Shown here piece by piece: positions 13,913 to 22,686 of a stretch of DNA of 64,000 nt. How positions within the stretch are numbered: position 1 is the stretch's first letter; each line of letters begins with the position of its first letter. The notes under the pieces were generated by a model. It did not search any database. It saw nothing but the letters and a program-made list of their open reading frames with translations, and was not told the origin of the DNA. This DNA comes from HK-STAS-PATE-42 sp964461505 (GTDB taxonomy: Bacteria; Patescibacteriota; Saccharimonadia; Saccharimonadales; HK-STAS-PATE-42), in NCBI GenBank assembly GCA_964461505.1, contig CAYWUW010000003.1, forward strand, positions 1 to 64,000. Direction: 5' to 3'. The position numbers and the translations under genes were made by a program.

Positions 13913-14200
13913 TCTACCCCCCCCTCCTTCCGTCATCCCTCAATCGAGTTGAGGGCAGGCTCTGAACCATGGCATGTCGCCATGATGTGCTTGTTTTAGG
14001 ATCTAATCAATCAATGTGAATGTTTTTATCGCCCCCACTAAGATTTTTTACAGAAAGCAGGAGATCTCTCGGCATAGGCTCGGGATGACAAGAACGGTGC
14101 TTCACCGTAATCCTGAGAGCTCTGAGATTTAAGGCGAACAATGTAAGGATTCAGTAAATAAGGAACTTTTTTAGACTGGATCCCCTTTTTCAAGGGGACG
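13913..14200. repeat. Cluster of intergenic palindromic repeats
   Basis: No gene. Contains an inverted copy of the GATCCTGAAAC...GGATGAC family with a CATGGC/GCCATG core (13967-14011), a GAGATCTCTCGG...CTCGGGATGACA element (14060-14090) and a CTGGATCCCC...GGGGACGACA palindrome (14175-14202), the last next to TAAGTTTA. Confidence 0.75.
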
Positions 14201-14261
14201 ACAAGAAGATGTTAAGTTTAAAAGGGTGCGGATAAGATCTATTAAACCTCTAACTTAAGTT

Positions 14262-15710
14262 TTATTCTCCGCTTCGGCTTAGAACAACGCCGATGGTTTT
14301 AAAGAGGATTTTGATGTCGAGCCACAAGCTCCAGTTTTGGATGTAGTAAACATCGAGCTTGACTCTATCTTCGTAGCTTAAATCTCCGCGGCCAGAAACT
14401 TGCCACAAACCAGTTAGGCCTGGCTTAACACTTAAGAACTTGTAGCGCGAGGTTTTATATTTGGAAAGTTCATCTTTGGTAATTGCGCGTGGGCCTATTA
14501 AGCTTAATTTGCCCTGTAAAACATTAATTAGCTGCGGTAGCTCATCTAAACTGGTTTTGCGCAAGAACCGGCCGAAGGGCGTGATTCTAGGATCTTTTTT
14601 AATTTTTTGGTTAGAGGCCCATTCTTGAATTAGATCTTGACGGCCCATTTCTTTAAAAATTTGAATGTCACTTTTTTTGCCAGAAGAATATTTTTGATAC
14701 ATGCTGCGAAACTTCCAAATATAAAATGGTTTGCCAAAGCGCGTAACGCGTTGGTGTTTGTAAAGAACCGGCCCGCGAAAATCGCTAAGCTTAACTAAAA
14801 TGGCAATAATTAGCATGGGGATGGCGGCGATAATTAAGCAAATTAAGCTTAGGATGATATCGAAAAGGCGTTTTAGAACGGTGTTCCAGCCGACTAGCGG
14901 AGTGATGTGAACATCGAGGCTGGGGATTCCAAAAAAAAGATCGGTGGTGGTTTTGACTCCGTAGAGCGAAGAGTTGGAAGGAATTAGTTTGTAACGGGCG
15001 TGAACCGATTCTACGGCAGAGGTTAGTTGGTAATTTTTTTGATCATCTAAAACCTCTGTTTGGATAACGAGATCGACGTGGCGGTGAGAAATTCTGGCTA
15101 GAGCTTTGCTAAAGCTTTGCAGCTGATGTATTTTGAGCGGCCGGAAGGTTCTTTTTTGATTGGTTGGCGGCATCCAAATTCCTTCGAGCCTGTATTCGTG
15201 ATTTTTGCGGCTAATTAAGCTGGCGTAAAGTTTAGGGGCAATTTCTCCGTTGCCGATAATTAGAACTCTGGTTAGGCCTTTGCCGAATCTGGCGGCGATG
15301 TATTTGCAGAATCTAAGAATGAGCCGGCCGAGCCATAAAAAGCCTAAGCTTAAGCCAAAGGCGTAAACTGGAACTAGCCGCGCTGGGAAGATTGGCTTTT
15401 GCAGGGCGAAATCTAGGGTAATTAAGCCCATGATTCCGATCAGAGAGGCGGCAAAAAGCGCGCTGAATTCTTTGATAAATTTGTGGTAAAAGCTGCGCTT
15501 ATACAGCCCAAACACGGCCATTGTTGCTATCCAAAATGGGAGAATTGTTAGGTAAATTAAGGCGTAATCTTTTGCAGAGATAGCGTTGAGCAAGGGGCGT
15601 GAATCTAGCTGAACTCTTAAAATGTAGGCTACGCTAAAGGCGGCCATTATGGCTAGAGAATCGCTTAAGATTAGGCCGAGATTGTATAAAAGTTGGAACT
15701 TTTGACGCAT
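14262..15710 (-). CDS. Polyprenyl glycosylphosphotransferase
   Basis: Initiates surface polysaccharide synthesis by moving a sugar-1-phosphate onto undecaprenyl phosphate. The N-terminal half has about four membrane segments and a CoA-binding-like Rossmann region (VLIIGNGEIAPKLYASL). A hydrophobic segment near 285-305 precedes the catalytic bacterial sugar transferase domain (about 277-482) with GPVLYKHQRVTRFGKPFYIWKFRSM, the RKTSLDELPQLINVLQGKLSLIGPR box and GLTGLWQVSGR. The full-length architecture (482 residues) matches WbaP/WcaJ-type enzymes. The lipid carrier links it to UppS at 20320. The sugar is not predictable. Confidence 0.95.
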   Translation of the reverse strand: MRQKFQLLYNLGLILSDSLAIMAAFSVAYILRVQLDSRPLLNAISAKDYALIYLTILPFWIATMAVFGLYKRSFYHKFIKEFSALFAASLIGIMGLITLDFALQKPIFPARLVPVYAFGLSLGFLWLGRLILRFCKYIAARFGKGLTRVLIIGNGEIAPKLYASLISRKNHEYRLEGIWMPPTNQKRTFRPLKIHQLQSFSKALARISHRHVDLVIQTEVLDDQKNYQLTSAVESVHARYKLIPSNSSLYGVKTTTDLFFGIPSLDVHITPLVGWNTVLKRLFDIILSLICLIIAAIPMLIIAILVKLSDFRGPVLYKHQRVTRFGKPFYIWKFRSMYQKYSSGKKSDIQIFKEMGRQDLIQEWASNQKIKKDPRITPFGRFLRKTSLDELPQLINVLQGKLSLIGPRAITKDELSKYKTSRYKFLSVKPGLTGLWQVSGRGDLSYEDRVKLDVYYIQNWSLWLDIKILFKTIGVVLSRSGE

Positions 15711-15759
15711 ATCAAGTTGATCTAAATAGAGATTATACCATTTTATGCTGCTTATGATA

Positions 15760-15788
15760 TTGATATGTTAAGCTTAACATGGTATACT
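15760..15788 (+). promoter_or_regulatory. Promoter TTGATA-17-TATACT
   Basis: TTGATA (15760-15765), a 17-base spacer holding a complete TTAAGCTTAA motif, and TATACT (15783-15788), followed closely by TAAACTTAA. The layout repeats that of the rpsP promoter, with the dispersed motif in the spacer. Confidence 0.65.
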
Positions 15789-15818
15789 AAACTTAATTTA
15801 AAGATTTGGAGGTTGAGT

Positions 15819-16604
15819 ATGAGTGAATTCCATTCTGCGGTAGTAAAAATAACTGGCGATGCATTTGTTCTTGGTGAGGATTCTGAGCCGGCTAGATTAG
15901 CTGAAGAACTGACCAATCTTAAAGAAGATCTCTCTGGCCTGCTAGTAGTTTGCGTGGGTGGTGGAGCTGGCAATAGAGGAAGAGATGTTACTCCTTACGG
16001 TATAGAGCGATTAGAAGCAGATGAGGCTGGTATGGTTGCCTCTGTTCTAAATGCCTCAATACTAGTTAGAGCTTTTGGAGATTCGGCAGTTGGGTTTACT
16101 GGAGTGCCACAATATACGTTGGAGCAACATGCTAAGCATGAAACTAACGTAAAAAGACGGGAAGCCATAGGTGCCGCTATTATTAACCTGCCCCATGAGA
16201 CAGAAGTGAGGGCTTTAAAAAGGGCGGGGCAAACTAATGGAATACTTGTGGTTGGCGGCGGAATTGGCCGAGGGCACGTCTCTACAGATTTTGGAGCTGC
16301 TTTATTTGCCAGAGGTCTTGTTGCTCCGGATAGGCCCACGGCGCTATTAAAAGGATCTGGGATTGATGGAGTTTACGACAGTGATCCAAAAACAAACCCG
16401 AATGCAGTTCTATTGTCACATGTTAGCTATGCTCGTGCCCAGGCTGATGGTCTTAAGGTTGTCGATCCCTCTGCTTGGCCGATTTTAAATGACGGTGGAA
16501 TTGTAACAATCGTCTACAAGGATGGTGAGGGTAATATGCAACGAGCACTTCGCGGAGAAATTGGAAGCCGCGTAGATAAAGAAGATTCAAGACTGTCTGC
16601 TTAA
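15819..16604 (+). CDS. pyrH: Amino-acid-kinase family protein, UMP kinase-like
   Basis: Predicted nucleotide kinase phosphorylating UMP to UDP in the cytosol. Features of PyrH include ITGDAFVL at the N-terminus, VVCVGGGAGNRGRD (phosphate loop), the substrate-side GGGIGRGHVSTDFGAALFA, LLKGSGIDGVYDSDPKTNPNA and the final ALRGEIGSRV. It is somewhat longer (261 residues) than the usual 235-245 and the substrate loop is not the canonical GTGNPFFTTD, so the exact nucleotide may differ. The start is supported by GGAGG 6 bases before ATG 15819. Confidence 0.82.
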   Translation: MSEFHSAVVKITGDAFVLGEDSEPARLAEELTNLKEDLSGLLVVCVGGGAGNRGRDVTPYGIERLEADEAGMVASVLNASILVRAFGDSAVGFTGVPQYTLEQHAKHETNVKRREAIGAAIINLPHETEVRALKRAGQTNGILVVGGGIGRGHVSTDFGAALFARGLVAPDRPTALLKGSGIDGVYDSDPKTNPNAVLLSHVSYARAQADGLKVVDPSAWPILNDGGIVTIVYKDGEGNMQRALRGEIGSRVDKEDSRLSA

Positions 16605-16629
16605 ACTTTCTGCTAAACTTAAGCAGTAG

Positions 16630-17979
16630 ATGTTTAAGAAAGTTGTTGAAGATGTTACGGAGCTGAGCTTTAGAGAGCGCCTGCTACTTTTATTAATTTT
16701 TGTTCTGCCATTTGAGCGAATTCCAACTTTTGAGCTTGGCGGAATGACAATTAAGCTTAGTTTGCTAGTTGGTGGTTTGCTAGTTATTTTGGAATCGAGG
16801 AGAATTCTGGATTTGCTAAAAGATTTGCTTAAAAAGAGATCTTTTTTATTAATTCCGCTGTTTTTTTTGGGCTATTCTTTACTAAGCTTAACTTGGATTC
16901 AGAATCAGAGTTCTTGGTTGAGGCACAACTTAACTTTAGGATTTTGCATAGCAATTTTTTATGCGGTGCTTTCGGTTTTGAATAGATCTCGGGCTAAATC
17001 GGGGATGGCAAATCTGGTTAAGCTTATTGTTGGGAGTTTGTTTGCTTCAACCTTGCTGATTTTGGGGTTTGGATTTTTTCAGTGGTTGGGGAATTTACTA
17101 AACTTAAGTTCTAGCTTAACGCAGATTCGGCCAGAATATGCGGCAGATAAACTCGGCTTGCCCAGAATGCATTCAACATTTTTAGAACCGCTTTATTTTG
17201 GCTTATTCTTGCTTTTGCCGCTTGGCTTAAGCTTAGCAGATCGTAAGAATCGGTTTTTTGGGAACTTGTACTGGAGATTTGGTTTTGTGGCTCTAATTTA
17301 TGCTGGAATTTTGCTAAGTTTGGCGCGTGGAGCTATTGCAGCCAGCGCTGTAATGGGGCTGGTGGCCATCTTTTATAATTTTAAAGAATTGAAGAAGCAG
17401 CTTAAGTTTAGTTATGTTTTAAGAATCATTCTGGCGGGTGCATTAAGTTTAGTAATCTTGGTTGGAGTGGTAAGTATTTTGGGCAAAAAGGGTTCGGATG
17501 AAGACCATAATTATGCTAAGGGAATCGGAACTATTACAGGGCACCTGGAAACAATTAGACCTTGGGGAAACAAGAAGGATGCCGAAGAGGAAAATTCTTT
17601 AAATTCTAGAGATGTTGCCAGAAGTGAGGCCTTAAGCTTAATTAAAAGTGATAATTCTATTTTGTTTTTTGGAGTTGGCGCTGGGCAATATGGCGAGCAT
17701 TTTGAGCCAAAACGTGGAGTTGGCGAAACTAGCAATATGGTGATTTTGGATGTTTGGTTAGAATTCGGAATTTTTGTGGCGATTGCTCTGCTCTGCTTTG
17801 TTCTTTTTTTGGTTTATTCGGGATTTAAGCTTAAGGATGTTCAAAATAGAGATTTCGGCTTTGGGCTGAGCTTGTTTGTGGTTGGTTTTTTGATTCAAGG
17901 AATTAGTTTTGGAGAAATTGCTGTTGCACATTTGTGGGTGGGGTTAGCTCTTGTTGCTAGCCTTAGTTTAGAGAATTAG
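16630..17979 (+). CDS. O-antigen ligase/polymerase-like membrane protein
   Basis: 449 residues with about ten to twelve hydrophobic segments and a longer polar loop near residues 290-345 holding the SLARGAIAASAV stretch just before it, the pattern of Wzy_C (O-antigen ligase and polymerase) proteins. These join or transfer lipid-linked glycans at the outer face of the membrane. It follows the PyrH-like gene by 25 bases and completes the glycan set with 12716 and 14262. In a monoderm the acceptor would be a wall or membrane component rather than lipid A. Family is confident; activity is inferred. Confidence 0.85.
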   Translation: MFKKVVEDVTELSFRERLLLLLIFVLPFERIPTFELGGMTIKLSLLVGGLLVILESRRILDLLKDLLKKRSFLLIPLFFLGYSLLSLTWIQNQSSWLRHNLTLGFCIAIFYAVLSVLNRSRAKSGMANLVKLIVGSLFASTLLILGFGFFQWLGNLLNLSSSLTQIRPEYAADKLGLPRMHSTFLEPLYFGLFLLLPLGLSLADRKNRFFGNLYWRFGFVALIYAGILLSLARGAIAASAVMGLVAIFYNFKELKKQLKFSYVLRIILAGALSLVILVGVVSILGKKGSDEDHNYAKGIGTITGHLETIRPWGNKKDAEEENSLNSRDVARSEALSLIKSDNSILFFGVGAGQYGEHFEPKRGVGETSNMVILDVWLEFGIFVAIALLCFVLFLVYSGFKLKDVQNRDFGFGLSLFVVGFLIQGISFGEIAVAHLWVGLALVASLSLEN

Positions 17980-18336
17980 CCTATTATTAAATCATCCCTG
18001 TACTGAAAAGAGTTCAGCATAGACTCCGGCAGGGATCTTCAAAAATCTCGAAATAGATTAGTTTGTTAAGGCTATAATCTCTCACTGAACCCTGGAACTA
18101 GCTTTTGTTTATGCTCTAATGTTCTTTTGTAGAGATTATGGGTTGAGCTTAGATGTGTATATCCTGAAGCTTAACAAAAGATCAATGCTTACTCTACTTG
18201 GCAGAAGATCCCTGACTGCGCAGGGATGATTTAATATTGGGGGGGGGTGAGTTTAATGAGGATGAGTTGATGGGTTTTATAGTTGGGGATGAAGTTAGAG
18301 GTGAAAGGGGTTAGGGAATTTGAGAACAAGTTGGGT
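17980..18336. other. Gene-free spacer with repeat remnants
   Basis: Convergent spacer. It holds degraded repeat pieces (AGACTCCGGCAGGGATC near 18020 and GATCCCTGACTGCGCAGGGATGAT near 18209-18231) and a G-run. No credible gene, promoter or terminator was seen. Confidence 0.5.
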
Positions 18337-20175
18337 TTAGTTTTGGTAGCCTTCGGCTTGTTTGTTGAACATTTCGGCGTAGAGTTTGGAATTCTTGATT
18401 AGTTCTTTGTGGGTTCCTTGCTCTACGATTTGGCCTTTTTCTAAAACTACTATCCTTTGTGCTCTTTTTACGGTTGAAAAGCGGTGAGAGATGATGAGAG
18501 CGGTTTTATCTTTGTAGTGGGCAAAAATGTTATTGAAGATTTCGTATTCGGCGTTGGCATCTACTGCAGCGGTGGGTTCATCTAAAATTAAGATGTTTGA
18601 ATTGCGGTAAAATGCGCGGGCTAGAGCCACACGCTGCCACTGACCTCCGCTGGGCTCGACTCCTTCTTCGAAACTGTTATCTAGAATGGTGTTGATTCCT
18701 TTGGGCAACTTTTTTAGGATTGGGTCTAGATTGGCCAAGTTTGAAGCGCGGTCGAGTTCTTTTTTGGTTGGTTTTTTAGTGATGCGGCCAAGTTCTATAT
18801 TGGTTTGGATATCGAATGGGTAGCGGTTGAAATCTTGAAATAGAACTCCAATTTGGCGCCAGTAACTGTTTAAGTCTAATTCTTTAATGTTGATTCCGCC
18901 TACTAGAATTTCGCCTTCGGTTACATCGTAAAGGCGCAAAAGGAGTTTGATGATTGTGGTTTTGCCTGCTCCGTTTTCGCCAACTAGAGCGAGGTGTTCG
19001 CCAGGGTTAATGGTTAAGCTTAGGTTTTGTAAGATTTCTTCTTTTGGGTTAGATCGATAAGCAAAAGAGACATTTTTAAACTCGATAGTCGGAATTTCGG
19101 TTTTGTTAAGCTTAATAGCGCCCTCCTTAACTCTTATGGCTGGCTTAGCATCACAAACTTGGTAAAAATCTTTAGCATAAAGTACAAGTTCCCCAGATCT
19201 TGAAATAACGGAAGACAGGTTCCTCATAGAGGAGCTGAACTGATTTAGGATTCCTGTATAAAATGTAAAGTTAGCAATGCTAATTACGCCAGAGATGGTT
19301 TTGCTGATGAGGTATACGGTTAAACCTAGAAAAGATGCTTCATATGTCAGATGCGAGAAGGATTCTATACCCAGCGTAGACTTGGATGCTTTAACTTGTG
19401 CTCTACTAAACTCATCTATATTTTTTGCGGCGACATCGTGCAAAAGTCTATTCTTTAAACCATAAAGCTTAATTTCAACTAAGTTCTTCTCATTATAGAA
19501 AAGTCCAACTGTTTTTTGGTGTCGATGGAAGGCATCCCCTTTAACCTCCCATATCCCCCATTCTAGCTTAGAGCGCTTAAGTTCTGTGAAGATTCGAGGA
19601 ATGCTCGCAATAGTAATTACTAAAACCATCCATGGTCCGGCAGAAAAGAGAGCGCCTACTATTAAGGCCATCCTTAAGATGTTTGAATAGGCGTAAATGA
19701 ACTGATCTCCCATATCGCCAAGAGCCCAGCCGCCCTTTCTATTAACTTTGTTGAGTAGTTTTTGATTGTCGCGATCTTCGAAGAAATCTGTATCTAAAGA
19801 AGCTTTAACCTCACTAAACTTAAGGGTGAACCATTTATCCCACTTGATGAATATAATCCTGTCAAGTAGGTTTTGCAGCCCAGCCGCTAAGTTAACTACA
19901 AGAAGTAGAAGAGCCGAGACTATGGCATAGATATAGAGATTTGAAGTAGCCACTCCTGTAGAGACTGATAAAACTATCTCACCAATTACTCTGGAGCCGA
20001 AATAAGTTGCTAAAACTGTGGCGCCGACGCCTATGGTTTCAAAAAAGAGCCTGCCCAAGAGATTCCACTTATCCATTTGCCAGTTTGTTTTAACAACTCG
20101 GCCAACAACATTAAAGTAATCTTTTATGGTCAGTTGGCGCTCTTTCTTAGTTATTTTGTTGATTATCTTTTTCAT
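18337..20175 (-). CDS. ABC transporter, fused permease and ATPase
   Basis: Half-transporter of 612 residues that should act as a homodimer exporter. The first 320 residues carry about six membrane segments. The ATPase domain has Walker A LVGENGAGKTTI, the Q-loop region (IGVLFQDFNRYPFDIQ), the signature PSGGQWQR in place of LSGGQ, Walker B ILILDEPTAAVD and the H-loop IISHR. The PSGGQWQR signature occurs in some peptide or lipid exporters. The gene stands alone on its strand between glycan genes and uppS, so glycan or lipid export is possible, but the substrate cannot be told. Confidence 0.93.
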   Translation of the reverse strand: MKKIINKITKKERQLTIKDYFNVVGRVVKTNWQMDKWNLLGRLFFETIGVGATVLATYFGSRVIGEIVLSVSTGVATSNLYIYAIVSALLLLVVNLAAGLQNLLDRIIFIKWDKWFTLKFSEVKASLDTDFFEDRDNQKLLNKVNRKGGWALGDMGDQFIYAYSNILRMALIVGALFSAGPWMVLVITIASIPRIFTELKRSKLEWGIWEVKGDAFHRHQKTVGLFYNEKNLVEIKLYGLKNRLLHDVAAKNIDEFSRAQVKASKSTLGIESFSHLTYEASFLGLTVYLISKTISGVISIANFTFYTGILNQFSSSMRNLSSVISRSGELVLYAKDFYQVCDAKPAIRVKEGAIKLNKTEIPTIEFKNVSFAYRSNPKEEILQNLSLTINPGEHLALVGENGAGKTTIIKLLLRLYDVTEGEILVGGINIKELDLNSYWRQIGVLFQDFNRYPFDIQTNIELGRITKKPTKKELDRASNLANLDPILKKLPKGINTILDNSFEEGVEPSGGQWQRVALARAFYRNSNILILDEPTAAVDANAEYEIFNNIFAHYKDKTALIISHRFSTVKRAQRIVVLEKGQIVEQGTHKELIKNSKLYAEMFNKQAEGYQN

Positions 20176-20259
20176 AATGTTTAAGTTTAATTGAATGTGC
20201 TTTAAAATTAAAAGTAGCCTAGTTTTTGTGTTAAACTTAGGTGTACTTCAAACTATTTT

Positions 20260-20288
20260 TTGGAGTTCTTATTTTCGATTTATAGAAT
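20260..20288 (+). promoter_or_regulatory. Putative uppS promoter TTGGAG-17-TAGAAT
   Basis: TTGGAG (20260-20265) and TAGAAT (20283-20288) at 17-base spacing. A TAAGCTTAA motif lies just before the uppS start codon. Confidence 0.45.
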
Positions 20289-20319
20289 TACTAAAATAAT
20301 CATTTTAATTTAAGCTTAA

Positions 20320-21069
20320 ATGCAATCTAAAGATATTATAGCAGATTCTGCGCTGGTGGGGCTAGTTCCAAATCATGTTGGCTTAATTTTAGATGGCAAC
20401 AGAAGATGGGCAAAAGAAAATGGTTTTGATAATACTTTACAGGGCCACAAAAAAGGTTATGATAATTTAAAGAATCTGGCTGATTACGCTTTTAGGCGCG
20501 GAGTTCGGACGGTTTCTGCCTATGTTTTTAGCACTGAGAATTGGAGTAGAAGCAAGAAGGAGGTCGATTATTTAATGAAGCTTTTGTTAAGGATGATGAA
20601 GCGCGACATTAAAGAGTTGCACAAAAAAGGCATTAAAGTTCTGTGGCTTGGAACAAAGGTTGGTTTAAGCCCAGAAATAATTCAGGCGACTGAAGATGCA
20701 ATTAGAAAAACCGAGAAGAATATTAAAGGAACCTTGGCTTTTTGCTTAAACTACGGCGGCCAACAAGAAATTGCCGATGCCACCGCTAAGATTATTTCTG
20801 AAGGTTACAAGGCGGAAGAAATTACACCTAAGCTTATTGAAGATCATTTGTATTCTCCGGAACTTGGCCCAGTCGATTTGATGATTAGAACTAGCGGCGA
20901 ACAGCGCCTGAGTGGTTTTAATCTTTGGAGATGTAGTTATTCGGAGCTTTATTTTACGGATAGGAAATGGCCGGAATTCAGCCCAGAAGATTTAGATAAG
21001 GCTCTGGCGGATTTTGCTAAACGAAACCGTAGATTTGGTGGCGATCAGAAAGCGGCTAAACCGGCTTAA
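20320..21069 (+). CDS. uppS: Undecaprenyl diphosphate synthase
   Basis: Cis-prenyltransferase making the C55 lipid carrier for peptidoglycan and surface glycans at the membrane. Diagnostic blocks are HVGLILDGNRRWAKENG with the catalytic Asp, SAYVFSTENWSRS, LNYGGQQEI, the RTSGEQRLSGFNLWRCSYSELYF block and the C-terminal DLDKALADFAKRNRRFGG. Length 249 is normal. The usual neighbour cdsA is absent. It supplies the carrier used by the sugar transferase at 14262. Confidence 0.96.
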   Translation: MQSKDIIADSALVGLVPNHVGLILDGNRRWAKENGFDNTLQGHKKGYDNLKNLADYAFRRGVRTVSAYVFSTENWSRSKKEVDYLMKLLLRMMKRDIKELHKKGIKVLWLGTKVGLSPEIIQATEDAIRKTEKNIKGTLAFCLNYGGQQEIADATAKIISEGYKAEEITPKLIEDHLYSPELGPVDLMIRTSGEQRLSGFNLWRCSYSELYFTDRKWPEFSPEDLDKALADFAKRNRRFGGDQKAAKPA

Positions 21070-21156
21070 GCTTAAGTAAGGGATATTGAAAATCTTGAAT
21101 CTATTAGGTGAATGATGGGATATCCCAGACAAGCCGAAACAATCTTAACATGTAGT

Positions 21157-21423
21157 TTAAGCGGCTTGAGCCTTAAGGCTGTGGAAGCGCTTTTCGTGTT
21201 TTTTGACTTCTTGTTTAGCTTTTTGTTCAACAACATTGTTGGTAACTTCTAGAGCTGCGGCAACATCGCTGGAAAGATCTGCAAGGTCATCTTTAACTTC
21301 TTTAATTTCGGCTCTGAGTTTGAATTCTGAAGCTTTTATTTCTTTTCTGAGCCTGGCTTCGGAGGCAGAAACGGTGCTTTCGAGCAAATCTTTAATGTTT
21401 CTTAAATCTTCTTGATCTAGCAT
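21157..21423 (-). CDS. Small coiled-coil protein
   Basis: 88 residues if begun at ATG 21423 (starts at 21441 or 21471 are also open). Almost entirely helical and charged, with heptad spacing from DLLESTVSASEARLRKEI to the Lys-rich end, so a dimeric or trimeric coiled coil is likely. No family function is recognised. It is flanked by TTTTTGTGTTA-type sequences shared with the starts of neighbouring spacers (20222, 21448, 21516). Confidence 0.65.
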   Translation of the reverse strand: MLDQEDLRNIKDLLESTVSASEARLRKEIKASEFKLRAEIKEVKDDLADLSSDVAAALEVTNNVVEQKAKQEVKKHEKRFHSLKAQAA

Positions 21424-21567
21424 ATAACTTAAGTTTAGCATAGTTTTTGTGTTAGATTTAAGCTTAAGCATCCCCTCTTTTACGCTGATTTTATACTGAA
21501 AAAGAGATTGTAATCTAATTTTTGTGTTAAACTTAAGCTTAGAAAAAAGGAGAATTTACAAGTTATT

Positions 21568-21852
21568 ATGTTAGATCAAGCTAAACTTGCTTTGCAAGCC
21601 AAAAAAATCCAAAAAGAACTTACCAAAACTGTGATTGAAGTCAGCAGTAAAGATGAGAGTGTAACAGTTAGAATTAGCGGAGAGCAAAAGCTCAAAAGCA
21701 TTAAGATTAATGAAGGTTTGGTGAACGGTGATTTTAGAAATTTAGAAATTAATCTAGAAGAAACTATCCGCGAAGCGATTCAAAAGGCTCAAGAGGTTGC
21801 TCAAGAAAAGCTGAAACCAATTATGGGTCAACTTGGCGGGCTTGGGCTGTAA
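21568..21852 (+). CDS. ybaB: YbaB/EbfC nucleoid-associated protein
   Basis: Small DNA-binding dimer commonly encoded beside recR. It shows the family pattern: an N-terminal helix with ALQAKKIQKEL, a central beta hairpin (VTVRISGEQKLKSIKIN) and a C-terminal helix ending in a Gly-rich tail (MGQLGGLGL). The 94 residues are close to the usual 100-110. It is separated from recR by a repeat element, and both run on the same strand. Confidence 0.9.
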   Translation: MLDQAKLALQAKKIQKELTKTVIEVSSKDESVTVRISGEQKLKSIKINEGLVNGDFRNLEINLEETIREAIQKAQEVAQEKLKPIMGQLGGLGL

Positions 21853-21861
21853 ATTAAAGGA

Positions 21862-21912
21862 TTAGATCCTGAAACAAGCACGTCATGGCGATATGCCATG
21901 GTTCAGGATGAC
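21862..21912. repeat. Palindromic repeat between ybaB and recR
   Basis: GATCCTGAAACAAGCACG followed by a GCGATATGCCATGG segment and ending in GGATGAC. It matches copies at 13967-14011 (inverted) and 45499-45553. Confidence 0.8.
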
Positions 21913-21920
21913 AATTTTAT

Positions 21921-22526
21921 ATGTTGCCGAAGGCTCTAGACGATCTGATTGATGCTCTTGGCACCTTACCAGGAGTTGGCCCACGCACAGCAGAACGTTA
22001 CGCATGGGCTCTGTTTAAGAGCCCTGACGCTAAGCTTAATGAGGTCGCAGATTCTATTTCTAGTTTGCATCAAAAAGTGAAGTTATGCCCTAAAACTTTT
22101 GCTTTGATTTCGGAAGATGAAGAATTCAGCAAGCTATATTCGGATGATAAGCGAGATAAAAAGTTGGTGATGGTTGTAGAGCAGCCTTTTGATATTATGC
22201 CGCTAGAAAAAACATCTAAATTTAATGGAACTTATCATGTTTTGGGCGGGGCGATTAGCCCGATTGATGGAATTAATGCTAGCGATTTAAGAATTGCGGA
22301 ATTAATAGAAAGGGTTAAAGAAGATCAGGTTGAGGAGTTAATTCTAGCTACTAATGCAAATGTTGAAGGCGAAAGCACGGCTCTATACATTCAGAAGATG
22401 TTAGAAGATGCTAAGCTTAACCCTAAAATGACCCGTTTGGCTAGAGGTTTGCCAACTGGAGTTGATCTGGCTTATGCCGATCAGATTACTTTGGCTCACG
22501 CTTTTGATGGAAGAAAGGAGTTTTAA
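21921..22526 (+). CDS. recR: Recombination protein RecR, zinc finger degenerate
   Basis: RecR acts with RecF and RecO to load RecA at gaps and breaks. The N-terminal helix-hairpin-helix LGTLPGVGPRTAERYAW and the Toprim domain (VVEQPFDIMPLE, YHVLGGAISPIDG, LATNANVEGESTALYI, the MTRLARGLPTGVDLAYAD block) are clear. The four-Cys zinc finger that normally sits between them is reduced to one Cys (LCPKTFALISEDEEF), so metal binding there should be lost. Length 201 is normal. Confidence 0.94.
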   Translation: MLPKALDDLIDALGTLPGVGPRTAERYAWALFKSPDAKLNEVADSISSLHQKVKLCPKTFALISEDEEFSKLYSDDKRDKKLVMVVEQPFDIMPLEKTSKFNGTYHVLGGAISPIDGINASDLRIAELIERVKEDQVEELILATNANVEGESTALYIQKMLEDAKLNPKMTRLARGLPTGVDLAYADQITLAHAFDGRKEF

Positions 22527-22540
22527 GCTTAATTTGAATT

Positions 22541-22660
22541 GTCATCCAGAGGAGTGAGAGTAACGAACGGTGTAGGGATCTAGAAATAAGGATCCTTTCT
22601 TTTTTGGCTGGATTCCCGCAACAAGTGCGGGACAGGCCTTCACATACGTTCAGAATGACG
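22541..22660. repeat. Composite repeat, diverged copy
   Basis: Third copy of the element at 5008-5129 and 49323-49446, with many substitutions in its first half but the CAAGTGCGGGACAGGCC and TTCACATACGTTCAGAATGA parts conserved. Confidence 0.8.
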
Positions 22661-22686
22661 GTTCTTCTGGGTTATAATCAAGACAT

